Assembly (NCBI GenBank): GCA_965200235.1
Contig: OZ241339.1
Span: forward strand, 2,542,001 to 2,606,000
Direction of reading: 5' to 3'
Source: Azotimanducus chitobiosivorans
GTDB lineage: Bacteria; Pseudomonadota; Gammaproteobacteria; Pseudomonadales; Azotimanducaceae
Length of the DNA stretch: 64,000 nt
In this document: piece after piece, positions 24,828-33,920 of the stretch
Layout of the letters: the number at the start of each line of letters is the position of its first letter
How positions within the stretch are numbered: position 1 is the first letter of the stretch
Made by a program: the position numbers and the translations under genes
Notes under the pieces: model-generated
What the model was told of the DNA's origin: nothing
Database searches by the model: none
Seen by the model: only the letters and a program-made list of their open reading frames with translations

Positions 24828-26470
24828 GGGCTTAAGTCCTTCATCCGCCGCGCCAACGCCTCGCCCGCTTGTGTGCGGCGGTAGCGCTGATGCCTGCTTG
24901 TAGGTTTGTCTGGCATGGTCATTTCGATCAGACCTGCTTGAAGGGCGGGATTGAGATAGGCATCCAGAAAATGCGGGCGATGTGCAATGTGCAGAAGGTC
25001 CTGTAGCTGCCGCCGACGCATCTCCTGAGTCAGCTTAACAACTAAGTCCTCGACTTGTTCGGTGACTTGTTCGGTATCTTGTTCGGTATCTTGTTCGGTA
25101 TCTTGTTCGGTATCTTGTTCGGTAAACGATTCTTTATCCCGTTCTTTCAATGGCTTATCTTGTTCGGTATCTTGCTGGGCAGTCTCGTCTTCTCTTTCCT
25201 TTTCCGCTCGCACAAATTTCTCGTGCACCGGTAGGCGAACACGGAACCAAGTGCGATCCTCATCGGTCTCAAATATCGGTGGTGGCGAGCCGTTGTTCCG
25301 CATGGCTCGCAAGATCTTCGGCACTCCAGTTGAGCGACCTTCCGCCAATTCAAGCTCCTTCAGAAATTCGCCAATTCGACGATTGCGGTAGCGACGACTC
25401 AACGCCCTGCCTTGCTGCAGGTCCTCAATTCGAATGGAGCGGTCGGCTCCCGGATAGCTGATCACCACAAGTTCCGTTGGCGTGATCTGCACTTCTACCG
25501 GATTACGTTCTTCATACGAGCGGTGGTAAACGGCGTTGGCCAACGCCTCTTCAATGGCGACCGCCGGATAGTTCCAGAATCGTTCCGCCTCGGGCCGGTC
25601 AGGATGTTTGATCACAGCTTCTGTGAGGTGATTGCGTCCGATGTAGGCAATGGCCTCGCGCAAGATCGCCGACAACGGCCCACGAAACTCCTTCTCCTCA
25701 AAGTAGTCGCCGCCCGACTCATCTGGAAACCACACCACATCGATCTGTGTTGCCGGGAAAAAGTCCTGCGGACGGTTATTGAAAAACAAGAGCCCGACAT
25801 TCTTGGGAAACACGGCCTCGGAGGGACCGCCAACAATATTCATGCGCCGTCCCAAGTCCTCCATCGACAGCCCCAACATCTCGTCAAGGAGGTCACTGCC
25901 TACGTCTTGGAGGTATTCGCGGATCAATTGGAATGAGAGGTCATCGAGTGATGCGGTTTGGTTATAGCGATCATCGAATGGCACTGTTGCCGCCAATCCC
26001 AATAGTTCCCGCTCGTCTTCCCCGCGTGCCCGCACTGTGCTACTGAATTTGCGGACGTAGTAAGCCCACGCTTTGCTGCGCGATGACAGGCTCACTCTCG
26101 TTTGATAGGGGCGCGTTTCGCCACCCGGCGCATACAGCACCATGATTGCCCGACCGTCTACTTTCTGAACTGAACTCAACGGATGATATGCGGGCCGAAT
26201 CGCGGTGTTGCCGAGATTAAGTAGCTCCTTCCGTATGGTGTCAATGGACTCCGGATTCAATCCCTTCGGCGGCAGGACAGGTCGCCCGTCTTTTTCCTTC
26301 ACGCCTATCACCACATAGCCACCACCGAGATTGTGGAAGTCGTTGGCGAACGCGCCGAGTGCATGCAACACGCTCTCTGGATTCCAACCCGCCTTGTACT
26401 CAATGCGCTCGCTTTCCACCTTGCGCCGCCGCAAGAGACTATCGATGTTGATTGGGAGTGGCTCGGTCAT
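24824..26470 (-). CDS. AlbA_2/divergent-AAA ATP-binding protein within the hsd operon
   Basis: A 548-residue protein. The N-terminal AlbA_2 (formerly divergent AAA-4) domain has 'ESERIEYKAGWNPESVLHALGAFANDFHNLGGGYVVIGV'-type sequence; the middle holds a GHKL-like ATP-binding segment 'EEALANAVYHRSYEERNPVEV' and 'RIEDLQQGRALSRRYRNRRIGEFLKELELAEGRSTG'. A low-complexity linker made of repeated T-E-Q-D units (about 448-475) precedes a C-terminal winged-helix region. Such proteins occur as accessory genes within type I restriction loci; they are thought to be transcriptional or DNA-binding modulators. It overlaps hsdM by 4 nt. Function inferred only. Confidence 0.82.
   Translation of the reverse strand: MTEPLPINIDSLLRRRKVESERIEYKAGWNPESVLHALGAFANDFHNLGGGYVVIGVKEKDGRPVLPPKGLNPESIDTIRKELLNLGNTAIRPAYHPLSSVQKVDGRAIMVLYAPGGETRPYQTRVSLSSRSKAWAYYVRKFSSTVRARGEDERELLGLAATVPFDDRYNQTASLDDLSFQLIREYLQDVGSDLLDEMLGLSMEDLGRRMNIVGGPSEAVFPKNVGLLFFNNRPQDFFPATQIDVVWFPDESGGDYFEEKEFRGPLSAILREAIAYIGRNHLTEAVIKHPDRPEAERFWNYPAVAIEEALANAVYHRSYEERNPVEVQITPTELVVISYPGADRSIRIEDLQQGRALSRRYRNRRIGEFLKELELAEGRSTGVPKILRAMRNNGSPPPIFETDEDRTWFRVRLPVHEKFVRAEKEREDETAQQDTEQDKPLKERDKESFTEQDTEQDTEQDTEQDTEQVTEQVEDLVVKLTQEMRRRQLQDLLHIAHRPHFLDAYLNPALQAGLIEMTMPDKPTSRHQRYRRTQAGEALARRMKDLSP
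25054..25123. repeat. 12-bp tandem repeat, six copies
   Basis: Six head-to-tail copies of CTTGTTCGGTAT (first copy ends GA, last is incomplete) encode the T-E-Q-D repeats of the AlbA_2 protein. One more copy lies at about 25156. As 12 is a multiple of three, copy-number change alters linker length without shifting frame. Confidence 0.9.
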
Positions 26471-26526
26471 AACAGCTCGGCAGCCCTCGCATGTCCTGCC
26501 ATGCGTTGATCAGGTAAAATTAGACC

Positions 26527-26706
26527 ATGAAACGCAAGCCGCTCTCTATGACAAATCCGCATTGTCGCGATGCCGCGAAGGCAACTCGGCAGGGCATCCG
26601 CAGTGTGGCCAGTTCGACGGCGATTGAGACCGGGAAGCCTGTTCGTGAAATTGAGGAAAGGATTAAGCATCTGCGCTCCTTACCGTTTCGCGTAACACTC
26701 GCTTGA
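26527..26706 (+). CDS. Possible small protein (59 aa) opposite the hsd operon
   Basis: A plus-strand ORF in the 192-nt gap between fic and the AlbA_2 gene, running 44 nt into the 3' end of fic on the other strand. The product is basic with 'SVASSTAIETGKPVREIEERI' in the middle, which looks like protein and not like a shadow frame. TAAAAT at 26515-26520 lies 6 nt before the ATG, so any transcript from it would be leaderless. I cannot assign a family. It interrupts an otherwise gap-free operon. Confidence 0.35.
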   Translation: MKRKPLSMTNPHCRDAAKATRQGIRSVASSTAIETGKPVREIEERIKHLRSLPFRVTLA

Positions 26707-27301
26707 CCAAGCTTTTCATCGGGCCGTAGTCGCTCATGCCTCTTTGAATGGCGGCAAAATAGTTATCCATGCTTGCATCCCAAGGCGTGAAGTCTAGCTG
26801 AGGCCAGCCAGCTTGCAACGCCATGACGCTCGCAAGCAGCCGCGATAACCGGCCATTTCCTTCCCTGAACGGATGGATGAGTATCAGTTCAACATGAACA
26901 ACCGCAATGGCTTCGACAACTTGAACTTCTGACATTCCAGCACAAGGCGTGTGGCGCGCAAGTATCTCTGTATCCAGATGTCCCATCAGCCTGGGCACCT
27001 GACTGCAAGCCGCAAATTGAAAGTCAGCCTTTCCCATATTCACACTGCGATACCTGCCAGCCCACGCATAGACGTTGCCGAGCCAGCGGCGGTGCCATTC
27101 GCACACGTCAGCGACGGTAAGACGTTGGTCAGCCGCTAGCTCTTCAATTAAATCTTCACGCAATTGGTTCAAGAGACTCAATTCGATGTCTTCGATTTCC
27201 TCTAGGCTAGAGATTCCGAGTTTGTTGACGAGCACGCGATCATTTGAGTCTGGTTCGAACTGTGCCTCCGGATTTCCCGTTGTGTCGTATCGATCTTTCA
27301 A
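26663..27301 (-). CDS. Fic-domain AMP/nucleotide transferase
   Basis: A 212-residue Fic protein with the complete catalytic motif H143-P-F-R-E-G-N-G-R-L-S-R154. Fic enzymes transfer AMP or other groups from nucleotides to target proteins. The N-terminal part (about 1-60) is short and acidic; no clear inhibitory [S/T]-x-x-x-E-[G/N] helix is seen, so its control may come from a partner. Its ATG overlaps the hsdS stop (ATGA), so it is made with the restriction enzyme subunits. Fic genes are known as passengers of type I hsd loci; the benefit is not established. Confidence 0.93.
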   Translation of the reverse strand: MKDRYDTTGNPEAQFEPDSNDRVLVNKLGISSLEEIEDIELSLLNQLREDLIEELAADQRLTVADVCEWHRRWLGNVYAWAGRYRSVNMGKADFQFAACSQVPRLMGHLDTEILARHTPCAGMSEVQVVEAIAVVHVELILIHPFREGNGRLSRLLASVMALQAGWPQLDFTPWDASMDNYFAAIQRGMSDYGPMKSLVKRVLRETVRSADA

Positions 27302-28815
27302 AAGCGCGCTACCTCACGCTTGCCGTTTGATCGTTTCCGCGACTTAGGCGCGTTTTCGGTTTTTGTTCGTTCGAGAAGAACGGACGCCGGTTCGTCGCCG
27401 GGGTCTTGCGGGACGAGATTGCCGGAAAATGCTTGCTTGAGAACGGATTGGCGTAGAGCGTCTGCGCAAGCAAGGCTGCTGTCTATTTCTGCCTCTAGCC
27501 GGTTGGCGGCATCGAGACGATTGTCCAGTATTTGAATGACTTCAACTTGCTCGACGAGAGAGCAAAAGGGAACAAGTATCTCCTGTAGTTCTCTCGCACT
27601 GATGTTGTTGACGCCACTCGTCGATTTTGCCTTAGCCTCAATCTGGACGCGGGTCTGTGGCTCCATCAGCACGAAGCGCAAGTACATCGGAGCCAGCAAC
27701 TGAGCTATAGGTCTGAGCCGAATGAGATAGCCTGCAAAAAGATGTTCTGCTTGGTCACGCTGAATGATCGCTGATTTGCCCACAATTGATAAACTGCCGT
27801 TTGATCGAATGGTCAAGATATCGCCTTCCTGGAGAGAGAACCTAGCCTTCTCATCATCATCGAAATCGGCAGACTTTAAGTCAGTTGAATCGATGTGGCC
27901 TGATCGGATATTCGGAATTCTCAGCACACCTGTTGAGCCAGTGCCATAGCCACATTTTTTTGAGGTTCCGTAGATTGGGTCTTCAACGACCTGGCCGAGA
28001 GGCACAGTTGCCCATCCCAAGTTGCCTTCGTCGGGCAATCCTACTGAGAGTTTGCGAAGCTGCTTCGGCTTCGCTGGCTTCTTATCGACAGAACCATTCT
28101 GCTTCCATGAAGCAACGGATACTTCCCATTTACGTAGTGCGGCTTGGTAGTCGGATAAGCGCTTTTCTTTAATTCGGGACAATAGTGTGGTTGAGCTTTC
28201 GAGTAGATCAGGATTCTCCGCACGCCAATCGGCGGTGAGGCGGCCTTCAAAGGCGGCCTTGAGAAGGGATTGGCGATACTGCTCAATGCGCCTTTTCGCC
28301 GCTCGGAGGCTCTCGACGCCGCGGTCGATTTCGTCGAACAAAGCCTCAATTTTTTCGACGATGCGCCCCTGTTCCTCACGCGGAGGCACGAGCACACGGA
28401 AATTTCCAATCTGTTTGAAATTCACACGTGGCCGATCACCTTCGTTGAGATGGGAGGCGAAGCTGACGAAATCTCGGGCGTGCAAACGGTAACGAAGAAA
28501 GCTCGGCTCCATCCTTGCATTACCCTCGAACACGATGAACTCACCAGAAGCCAAGCCATCGAATCCAGGCTGCGCGACTTTGTTGAGATATGGGCGAAGC
28601 CGACCGTAGAGGACATCGTTTTGATAGAAGCGCGAGGCGCTACTTTTCATCTGTCTCGAAGGCACATATCCGACGATCTTGGTCGTATGCGGCTCAACAT
28701 GATCCATGCCAATGAAAGGCATATCTGGAAAGTCGGAGGGAGATACCTTCTCGCCTCGCGGCTCGATGAAGTCGGACAGGGACCCCGACGCCCACCCATC
28801 TGGCAACCCTGTCAC
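27298..28815 (-). CDS. hsdS: Type I restriction-modification specificity subunit HsdS
   Basis: A 505-residue HsdS with two target-recognition domains separated by the central conserved coiled-coil 'IEALFDEIDRGVESLRAAKRRIEQYRQSLLKAAFEGRLT' and ending with a matching distal conserved region ('LDAANRLEAEIDSSLACADALRQSVLKQAFSGNLV'). The two recognition domains define a bipartite DNA target that cannot be read from sequence. Overlaps hsdR and fic by 4 nt each, so stoichiometry is set by coupled translation. Confidence 0.93.
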   Translation of the reverse strand: MTGLPDGWASGSLSDFIEPRGEKVSPSDFPDMPFIGMDHVEPHTTKIVGYVPSRQMKSSASRFYQNDVLYGRLRPYLNKVAQPGFDGLASGEFIVFEGNARMEPSFLRYRLHARDFVSFASHLNEGDRPRVNFKQIGNFRVLVPPREEQGRIVEKIEALFDEIDRGVESLRAAKRRIEQYRQSLLKAAFEGRLTADWRAENPDLLESSTTLLSRIKEKRLSDYQAALRKWEVSVASWKQNGSVDKKPAKPKQLRKLSVGLPDEGNLGWATVPLGQVVEDPIYGTSKKCGYGTGSTGVLRIPNIRSGHIDSTDLKSADFDDDEKARFSLQEGDILTIRSNGSLSIVGKSAIIQRDQAEHLFAGYLIRLRPIAQLLAPMYLRFVLMEPQTRVQIEAKAKSTSGVNNISARELQEILVPFCSLVEQVEVIQILDNRLDAANRLEAEIDSSLACADALRQSVLKQAFSGNLVPQDPGDEPASVLLERTKTENAPKSRKRSNGKREVARF

Positions 28816-31553
28816 GCCGCCAACACCTCATTCATCTCGACCATCAGCGCATCCATCCCGTCACCAAACAGCACGTACATTCGTCCCAGCCCGCCCTTCG
28901 CATCGAACGGCACCCTGTCGAAATCATCGCGCTCGATGGTGAACGAAGTCTCAAGATGGTCACGAATCATGCGCAGCCAGTCCATCTGTTCCTCTGAAAA
29001 CTTCTCGCCCGCTCCGGCGTGACGCTTGAGAATCCAATTCTGAAAATTCCGTCGCACGCGATCAGATTGACGGGTCAACGTCTCATCAAGTCCGCACACC
29101 CGCCGAACAAGTGACACTAGCGCCGTCAGTTCATTCAGCGGACGCGCGCCTTTGTACGCATCCAAATGCTCGTAAGCGCGCCAAACGAGAAGCGGCGCAA
29201 GGCGCGGGCGATTCTCTCTGATTTTCGTCGCTAATTCCTTGATCATCGCAAACGTCACTTCAGCGCGACGAGCCGGTTGACCGAAGAAGATCGCAAGCGC
29301 TTCGATTTCGTCCCGATGTTCCCGCAAGTAGTCCTCGAAGTCCTGAGCAATCTGCGTTGCGTTCTCGGCGACATCTCCGCTCCACTCGGCGCGCCACAGT
29401 TCATCCAAGCTATCGTGATCAATGACCTGCTCTTTTTGACGCCGAATGGTATCCACAAGCTCGATGAGCGGGCCGGTAAGCACGTCTGCCGCACACTTGA
29501 TACGCGCCTCGCGTGCACCCCGCATGGCGGACTCATCAGGCTCGGCATTGCCCGCGGCGACGGCATCCGCATGTACCTTGTCGGGATCAATGGCATCAAA
29601 CAAGTCGCGGACGATCATGGCGAGCGGCTTGCCAGCAGCCTCGTGAATCTTCGAGCGGTCGTCAGCTTCAAGCTGGCCGTCAAGCCGCGCAAGCCGCGCC
29701 GCGAGCGAGCTTGCGGTTTCTTCTGCTCGGTCGCCCATCATCAGCCCCATGGCAAGGTCCTTGAGCGACACCGATGGCTTCGTGTCGAGCGGCTGGCTTG
29801 CGGTCTTCATTGATCGCGTGACGCCAACGGCATCGACGATGACATAGTGCGTCTTGGCGGGCGCGGATGGCGTCACCTTGCGCAAGTCATCCGGCGTGAG
29901 CACGCGCGTACCGCGACCTTTCATTTGCTCGAAGTAGCTGAGAGACTTGACATCGCGCATGAACAGCAAGCATTCGAGCGGACGCACATCGGTGCCGGTG
30001 GCAATCATGTCAACGGTGACGGCAATGCGCGGGAGATAGTCGTTGCGAAACGCCGTCAGCGACGACTTCGGGTTCTTGGCGGCGTTGGTGATTTTGCGGC
30101 AGAAATCGTTGCTTGTCCCAAACTCATCGCGAATGGTTTGAATGATGTCGTCGGCATGACTGTCGGTTTTGGCGAACACCAGGGTCTTGGGAAGCTCTTT
30201 GCGGCCGGGGAAAATCTCCCGCCAATTGTCGTGGAAGGCGCGAATGACGGTGCGAATTTGATCGGGGTTGACAACTGACCGGTCGAGTTGGGTCGCCGTG
30301 TAGTCCGCTTGATGGTCGTGCAACTCCCAACGCCGAGCGCGTGTTTGCCGCTCGCGCACCTCGACAAGCTGATTGTCCTTGATCGTTCCGCCTTCTTGCG
30401 TGACCTTGGTGTCAATCAGGTAGATTTCGTTACCGACGTTGACCCTGTCCGCGACCGCTTGCTCGTGGGTGTATTCGCTGACCACGTTCTTGAAAAAGAA
30501 CCCATAGGTGCGGCTGTCTGGCGTTGCTGTGAGACCGACAAGAAAGGCATCAAAGTACTCGACCACCTGCCGCCACAGGTTGTAGATGGAGCGGTGGCAC
30601 TCGTCAATGATGATCAGGTCAAAGTGCTCTGGCGGCAGCTTGGCGTTGTAGACCACCGGCAGCGGTGTTTTTCGCCGCCATATCTGCACTTCCGGGTGCT
30701 CGTCTTCGGTGCCTTCGGGCAAATCCTCGCCTTTCAGTGTCGCGTACAGGCGCTGAATGGTCGAGATGACAACCTGCACATCGCCTGCGATGAAAGGAGA
30801 TGTCAGGCGCTGGAGGTTGTACAGCTCATTAAACTTGCGATTGTCGTCGTCGGGGACGAAGGCCATGAACTCCTGTTCTGCCTGCTCACCGAGGTTGCGA
30901 GTGTCCACCAGAAACAACACGCGCCGCGCGTCCGCATGCTTCAAGAGCCGATACACCTGCGTGATTGCGGTGAACGTCTTGCCAGACCCGGTCGCCATCT
31001 GCACCAGCGCCCGCGGCTTGTTGGCTTTGAGCGATGCCTCTAGCGTCGTGATCGCGGTGATCTGGCACTCGCGCAGGCCAGACGGATTCAGCAACGGAAG
31101 GGAAGCGATGCCTGATCGGAACGAGCGTTCCGCATGTGTCCATGACAGAAGTGTTTCGGGCCGATGGAAGGAGAAGACTTCGCGGGATCGGGGAATGGGA
31201 TCTCGACCGTTCGTGAAGCGGGTGATCTGGCCTGTGCTCTCATACAGATAGGGCAACGGCTCGTCACTCGCTATCCATTTGAGCTTGGCGCTTGCGTAGC
31301 CTTCGGTCTGTTCTTCAACCGTCGTGATCTTTTCTCCCAAGGCATCCGGCTTGGCTTCGATAACACCAACCGGCTTTCTCTCGACGAAGAGGACATAGTC
31401 GGCGGGGCCGATGTCAGTTTGGTATTCGCGCACAGCCACACCAAGGCTGGCATTGAAATCGATGGTGTTTTTGTCCTGCACCTGCCAGCCCGATTGTCTG
31501 AGGCGGGCATCGATTTGGTCGCGGGCAATCTGTTCTGGCGTCTGATTGATCAT
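28812..31553 (-). CDS. hsdR: Type I restriction endonuclease subunit HsdR
   Basis: A 913-residue motor/nuclease subunit. The N-terminal PD-(D/E)xK nuclease motif is 'ADYVLFVERKPVGVIEAK' (Asp about 52, E66-A-K68); the helicase domains have Walker A ATGSGKT (about 187-193), the II motif D-E-C-H in 'LIIIDECHRS' and later SF2 motifs ('VTVDMIATGTDV', 'QMKGRGTR'). The ATG at 31553 follows a TTG codon at 31562; ATG is preferred. It starts 14 nt after the stop of the AbiEii gene, so that pair may be co-transcribed with the restriction operon. Confidence 0.94.
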   Translation of the reverse strand: MINQTPEQIARDQIDARLRQSGWQVQDKNTIDFNASLGVAVREYQTDIGPADYVLFVERKPVGVIEAKPDALGEKITTVEEQTEGYASAKLKWIASDEPLPYLYESTGQITRFTNGRDPIPRSREVFSFHRPETLLSWTHAERSFRSGIASLPLLNPSGLRECQITAITTLEASLKANKPRALVQMATGSGKTFTAITQVYRLLKHADARRVLFLVDTRNLGEQAEQEFMAFVPDDDNRKFNELYNLQRLTSPFIAGDVQVVISTIQRLYATLKGEDLPEGTEDEHPEVQIWRRKTPLPVVYNAKLPPEHFDLIIIDECHRSIYNLWRQVVEYFDAFLVGLTATPDSRTYGFFFKNVVSEYTHEQAVADRVNVGNEIYLIDTKVTQEGGTIKDNQLVEVRERQTRARRWELHDHQADYTATQLDRSVVNPDQIRTVIRAFHDNWREIFPGRKELPKTLVFAKTDSHADDIIQTIRDEFGTSNDFCRKITNAAKNPKSSLTAFRNDYLPRIAVTVDMIATGTDVRPLECLLFMRDVKSLSYFEQMKGRGTRVLTPDDLRKVTPSAPAKTHYVIVDAVGVTRSMKTASQPLDTKPSVSLKDLAMGLMMGDRAEETASSLAARLARLDGQLEADDRSKIHEAAGKPLAMIVRDLFDAIDPDKVHADAVAAGNAEPDESAMRGAREARIKCAADVLTGPLIELVDTIRRQKEQVIDHDSLDELWRAEWSGDVAENATQIAQDFEDYLREHRDEIEALAIFFGQPARRAEVTFAMIKELATKIRENRPRLAPLLVWRAYEHLDAYKGARPLNELTALVSLVRRVCGLDETLTRQSDRVRRNFQNWILKRHAGAGEKFSEEQMDWLRMIRDHLETSFTIERDDFDRVPFDAKGGLGRMYVLFGDGMDALMVEMNEVLAA

Positions 31554-31566
31554 GCGGCGCAAGGCT

Positions 31567-32301
31567 TCAGTTTGATGTTACCTTCCGGCGCATACCCTCA
31601 AGCTCCCGCAACTCTGGTGCTTTGAGTTCTTGAGCAAGCACAATCCGCGCAAAGCGCACCAGATTCTCAAAGGGATCGATGAGTTGAGGATAGCTCGGCG
31701 CAATAATTCGTTCGACATTCGTCACTTGAAACGCATCGCGGCGCGCATCAAACCCGAGTATCTTGCATTCTTCCGCCGTCAAGATTCCAAACACATCCTC
31801 GACAGCTTGACGGTCCTCGACATGCGCGACAATCAAATCGTACATGTCCCTCGGAAGATACCTCGGGTTTCTGATCATCCTCGCACGCACTTTCTTAAGA
31901 AGAATCTCTGCGCTCGATTCCGTGCCGATGCCAACGCCTTGAATGATCTCGGCAGAGACCCGCGCCGGCATCACCGCGTGGGTAACAAAAAAGGAGACCG
32001 GTGTGTTCTCACGTCGGCATGAGAACCCTTGTTGAGGACGGGTTTCGAGGGCGCTCACTTCCTTTCTCACTTCGAGCTCGCGGAATCCTTCAATAATCTG
32101 ATCGATCTCCTTGCCGCCGAGCTTCGCGGCTTCGACGAATAGGTCGATGTCGGTACTGAGACGATGCCGCCAGCGAGCCGCCAACACAGTGCCGCCACCC
32201 ATCTCATATTGATCACGCCCGATCCAAGCGCCAAGCTCCTTCACCAGCCACTCCAAGGCGTTCTGCAAATTCGACGGTAGTTGCAGCTCGGCGCTCGACA
32301 T
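31567..32301 (-). CDS. AbiEii/AbiGii-type nucleotidyltransferase toxin
   Basis: A 244-residue protein with the nucleotidyltransferase core of AbiEii toxins: G35-G-G-T38, then 'RWRHRLSTDIDLF' with the catalytic D-x-D (Asp51, Asp53). These enzymes transfer nucleotides to tRNA or proteins and act in abortive infection. It is preceded, 4 nt upstream on the same strand, by an unrecognised 140-residue gene and followed by hsdR, so the restriction system and this toxin form one defence block. Start ATG at 32301. Confidence 0.85.
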   Translation of the reverse strand: MSSAELQLPSNLQNALEWLVKELGAWIGRDQYEMGGGTVLAARWRHRLSTDIDLFVEAAKLGGKEIDQIIEGFRELEVRKEVSALETRPQQGFSCRRENTPVSFFVTHAVMPARVSAEIIQGVGIGTESSAEILLKKVRARMIRNPRYLPRDMYDLIVAHVEDRQAVEDVFGILTAEECKILGFDARRDAFQVTNVERIIAPSYPQLIDPFENLVRFARIVLAQELKAPELRELEGMRRKVTSN

Positions 32302-32305
32302 CTTC

Positions 32306-32728
32306 TCAAAGCCTCAAACCCAAGTCCCATGTCCGATGATGCGTATCCGTTGATTCATAGTCCGGCGACTGGCAGTTCATCCACTCAGAAAGAAGGCGGA
32401 GCGATATGTCGCATTCGATCATGGCTCTCGCAATCTCATAGGACGAGGCACCGCAGTACATGGCGAAGCGGCGCATCTCGTAACAGTCGAATTGCATGAT
32501 GAGGTCGTGAAGGTAGGTGCGCGCTTCGTCGTCAATCGCGCCTGTGACAATGGCATCTCGGATTTGCTCAGGCGAACGTTGAATCGGACAGCCTGCCATG
32601 CGCGGCGAGGTGATCGCCGCGATCTTGTCGCCATCGAATTCGCTTCGCTGGCGCAGCGCCGGATAGTCGAAGTGCTTCAGTTCGATGACGCGCTGCGGAA
32701 GCCGCCATGCGTGTGGGTCGCTCGCCAT
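32306..32728 (-). CDS. Unrecognised protein upstream of the AbiEii-type toxin, candidate antitoxin
   Basis: A 140-residue soluble, mostly helical protein beginning at the ATG at 32728. Its sequence contains 'QRVIELKHFDYPALRQRSEF' and 'DEARTYLHDLIMQFDCYEMRRFAMYCGASSYEIARAM'. I do not recognise a family; it does not look like the winged-helix AbiEi antitoxin. The 4-nt gap to the toxin gene and shared strand make it the likely cognate partner. Its last codons overlap one copy of a 17-bp direct repeat. It shares a 110-nt divergent promoter gap with the oxidoreductase gene at 32839. Confidence 0.6.
   Translation of the reverse strand: MASDPHAWRLPQRVIELKHFDYPALRQRSEFDGDKIAAITSPRMAGCPIQRSPEQIRDAIVTGAIDDEARTYLHDLIMQFDCYEMRRFAMYCGASSYEIARAMIECDISLRLLSEWMNCQSPDYESTDTHHRTWDLGLRL
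32331..32347. repeat. 17-bp direct repeat, left copy
   Basis: GTCCGATGATGCGTATC, identical to 36414-36430. The upstream TCCC also agrees in both copies. Together they bracket 4.1 kb holding the oxidoreductase gene, two MITEs, the Xre-RES locus and a RelBE-like pair; possibly an old att or recombination site. Confidence 0.8.
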
Positions 32729-32838
32729 GCACCACCCCACGCCACGAAAACGTAAAACTATACCAAGATACAGGTATGCGAAGGGCGTTCCGATGCATAC
32801 ACTCGCCGTTCCCTCCTCCCGAACGAGAAAATCCGCCA

Positions 32839-33843
32839 ATGAATCAAGTCAATCGTCAATTCCGGCTCGCCGCACGGCCGCAGGGCATGGTCAAGGAAAC
32901 CGACTTCGAACTCGCCGCCGGCGCCGTGCCCGAAATCGACGACGGGCAGGCGCTCGTCAAGACTCGATACATTTCGCTCGACCCGTCGATGCGGGGGCAG
33001 ATGGAGAACCGCGCGGATTATGTCGCGCCCATGCAAATCGGCGATGTCATGCGTGCGCGCGGCGTCGGCGAGATTGTTGACTCGAAGAGCGATGCGCTGC
33101 CAATCGGCGCACTCGCGTGGGGCGTGTTCGGCATGCAAGATTACGCGGTGGTGGACGAAGCCGCACCGCAGTTTCGCTTGCTCGCGGAAGACGAAGACCC
33201 TGAGCTTGCGCTCGGCGTGCTTGGCAGCACCGGATTGACCGCCTACTTCGGTATGTTGCGGGTGGGGCTTCCGAACGCGGGCGATGTTGTCGTTGTCAGC
33301 GGCGCTGCGGGCGCGACCGGCAGCGTTGCCGGACAAATCGCCAAGATCAAAGGCTGCACGGTCTTCGGCATGGCTGGCACTGACGAGAAGTGTGCTTGGC
33401 TCACCGAACTTGGCTTTGACGGTGTGATGAACTACAAGACGCAAGATGTCGCAGCCATGCTTGATGCGCTCTGCCCGAACGGCATGAACATCTATTTCGA
33501 CAATGTCGGAGGCGAGATTCTCGACCTGTGCCTAGACCGCTTGCAATTGCATTCGCGCGTGGTGCTGTGCGGCGGCATCTCGCGCTACAACGCGACCGGA
33601 GAACTCGCAGGCCCGAAAAACTACTTCAACCTTATTTTCCGGCGCTCGCGCATGGAGGGGTTTCTGCTGCACGACTATGCGGATCAGTTTCCGCAGGCCG
33701 TGCGCGAAATGCGCGGCTGGATCGATGCAGGGCGCCTACACAGCCGGGGAACCGTGTTCGAAGGGTTTGAGGCGCTGCCGCGGGCACTGATCAAGCTGTT
33801 TGAGGGCGCGAACATTGGCAAGACGATGGTGCGGACGGACTGA
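32839..33843 (+). CDS. NADP-dependent alkenal/one oxidoreductase (CurA/LTB4DH-like MDR)
   Basis: A 334-residue zinc-free medium-chain dehydrogenase/reductase. The N-terminus 'NRQFRLAARPQGMVKETDFEL' and 'YISLDPSMRGQM' are typical of the leukotriene-B4 dehydrogenase/CurA branch; the Rossmann part has 'VSGAAGATGSVAGQIAKIKG' and 'YFDNVGGEILD'. It reduces activated C=C bonds with NADPH. The ATG at 32839 replaces a longer in-frame start. The final 215 bp are duplicated at 35651-35865. Confidence 0.92.
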   Translation: MNQVNRQFRLAARPQGMVKETDFELAAGAVPEIDDGQALVKTRYISLDPSMRGQMENRADYVAPMQIGDVMRARGVGEIVDSKSDALPIGALAWGVFGMQDYAVVDEAAPQFRLLAEDEDPELALGVLGSTGLTAYFGMLRVGLPNAGDVVVVSGAAGATGSVAGQIAKIKGCTVFGMAGTDEKCAWLTELGFDGVMNYKTQDVAAMLDALCPNGMNIYFDNVGGEILDLCLDRLQLHSRVVLCGGISRYNATGELAGPKNYFNLIFRRSRMEGFLLHDYADQFPQAVREMRGWIDAGRLHSRGTVFEGFEALPRALIKLFEGANIGKTMVRTD

Positions 33844-33848
33844 TTGGT
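33634..33848. repeat. 215-bp repeat, copy within the oxidoreductase gene
   Basis: This segment spans the last 70 codons of the intact gene and five bases beyond its stop. The second copy is 35651-35865. By eye about 20 differences are present, most of them in one 30-bp stretch; the first 90 bp are almost identical. Confidence 0.88.
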
Positions 33849-33920
33849 GGTGGGTACCCTCGGCGCGTATGAAGAAGGGTATACTTTCAGTCGGCAACAT
33901 AGTCGGCAGACCTCGCCTAC

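Noticed and set aside
25054..25170. CRISPR-like array
   Set aside because: The 12-bp units have no spacers and encode an in-frame linker of the AlbA_2 protein.
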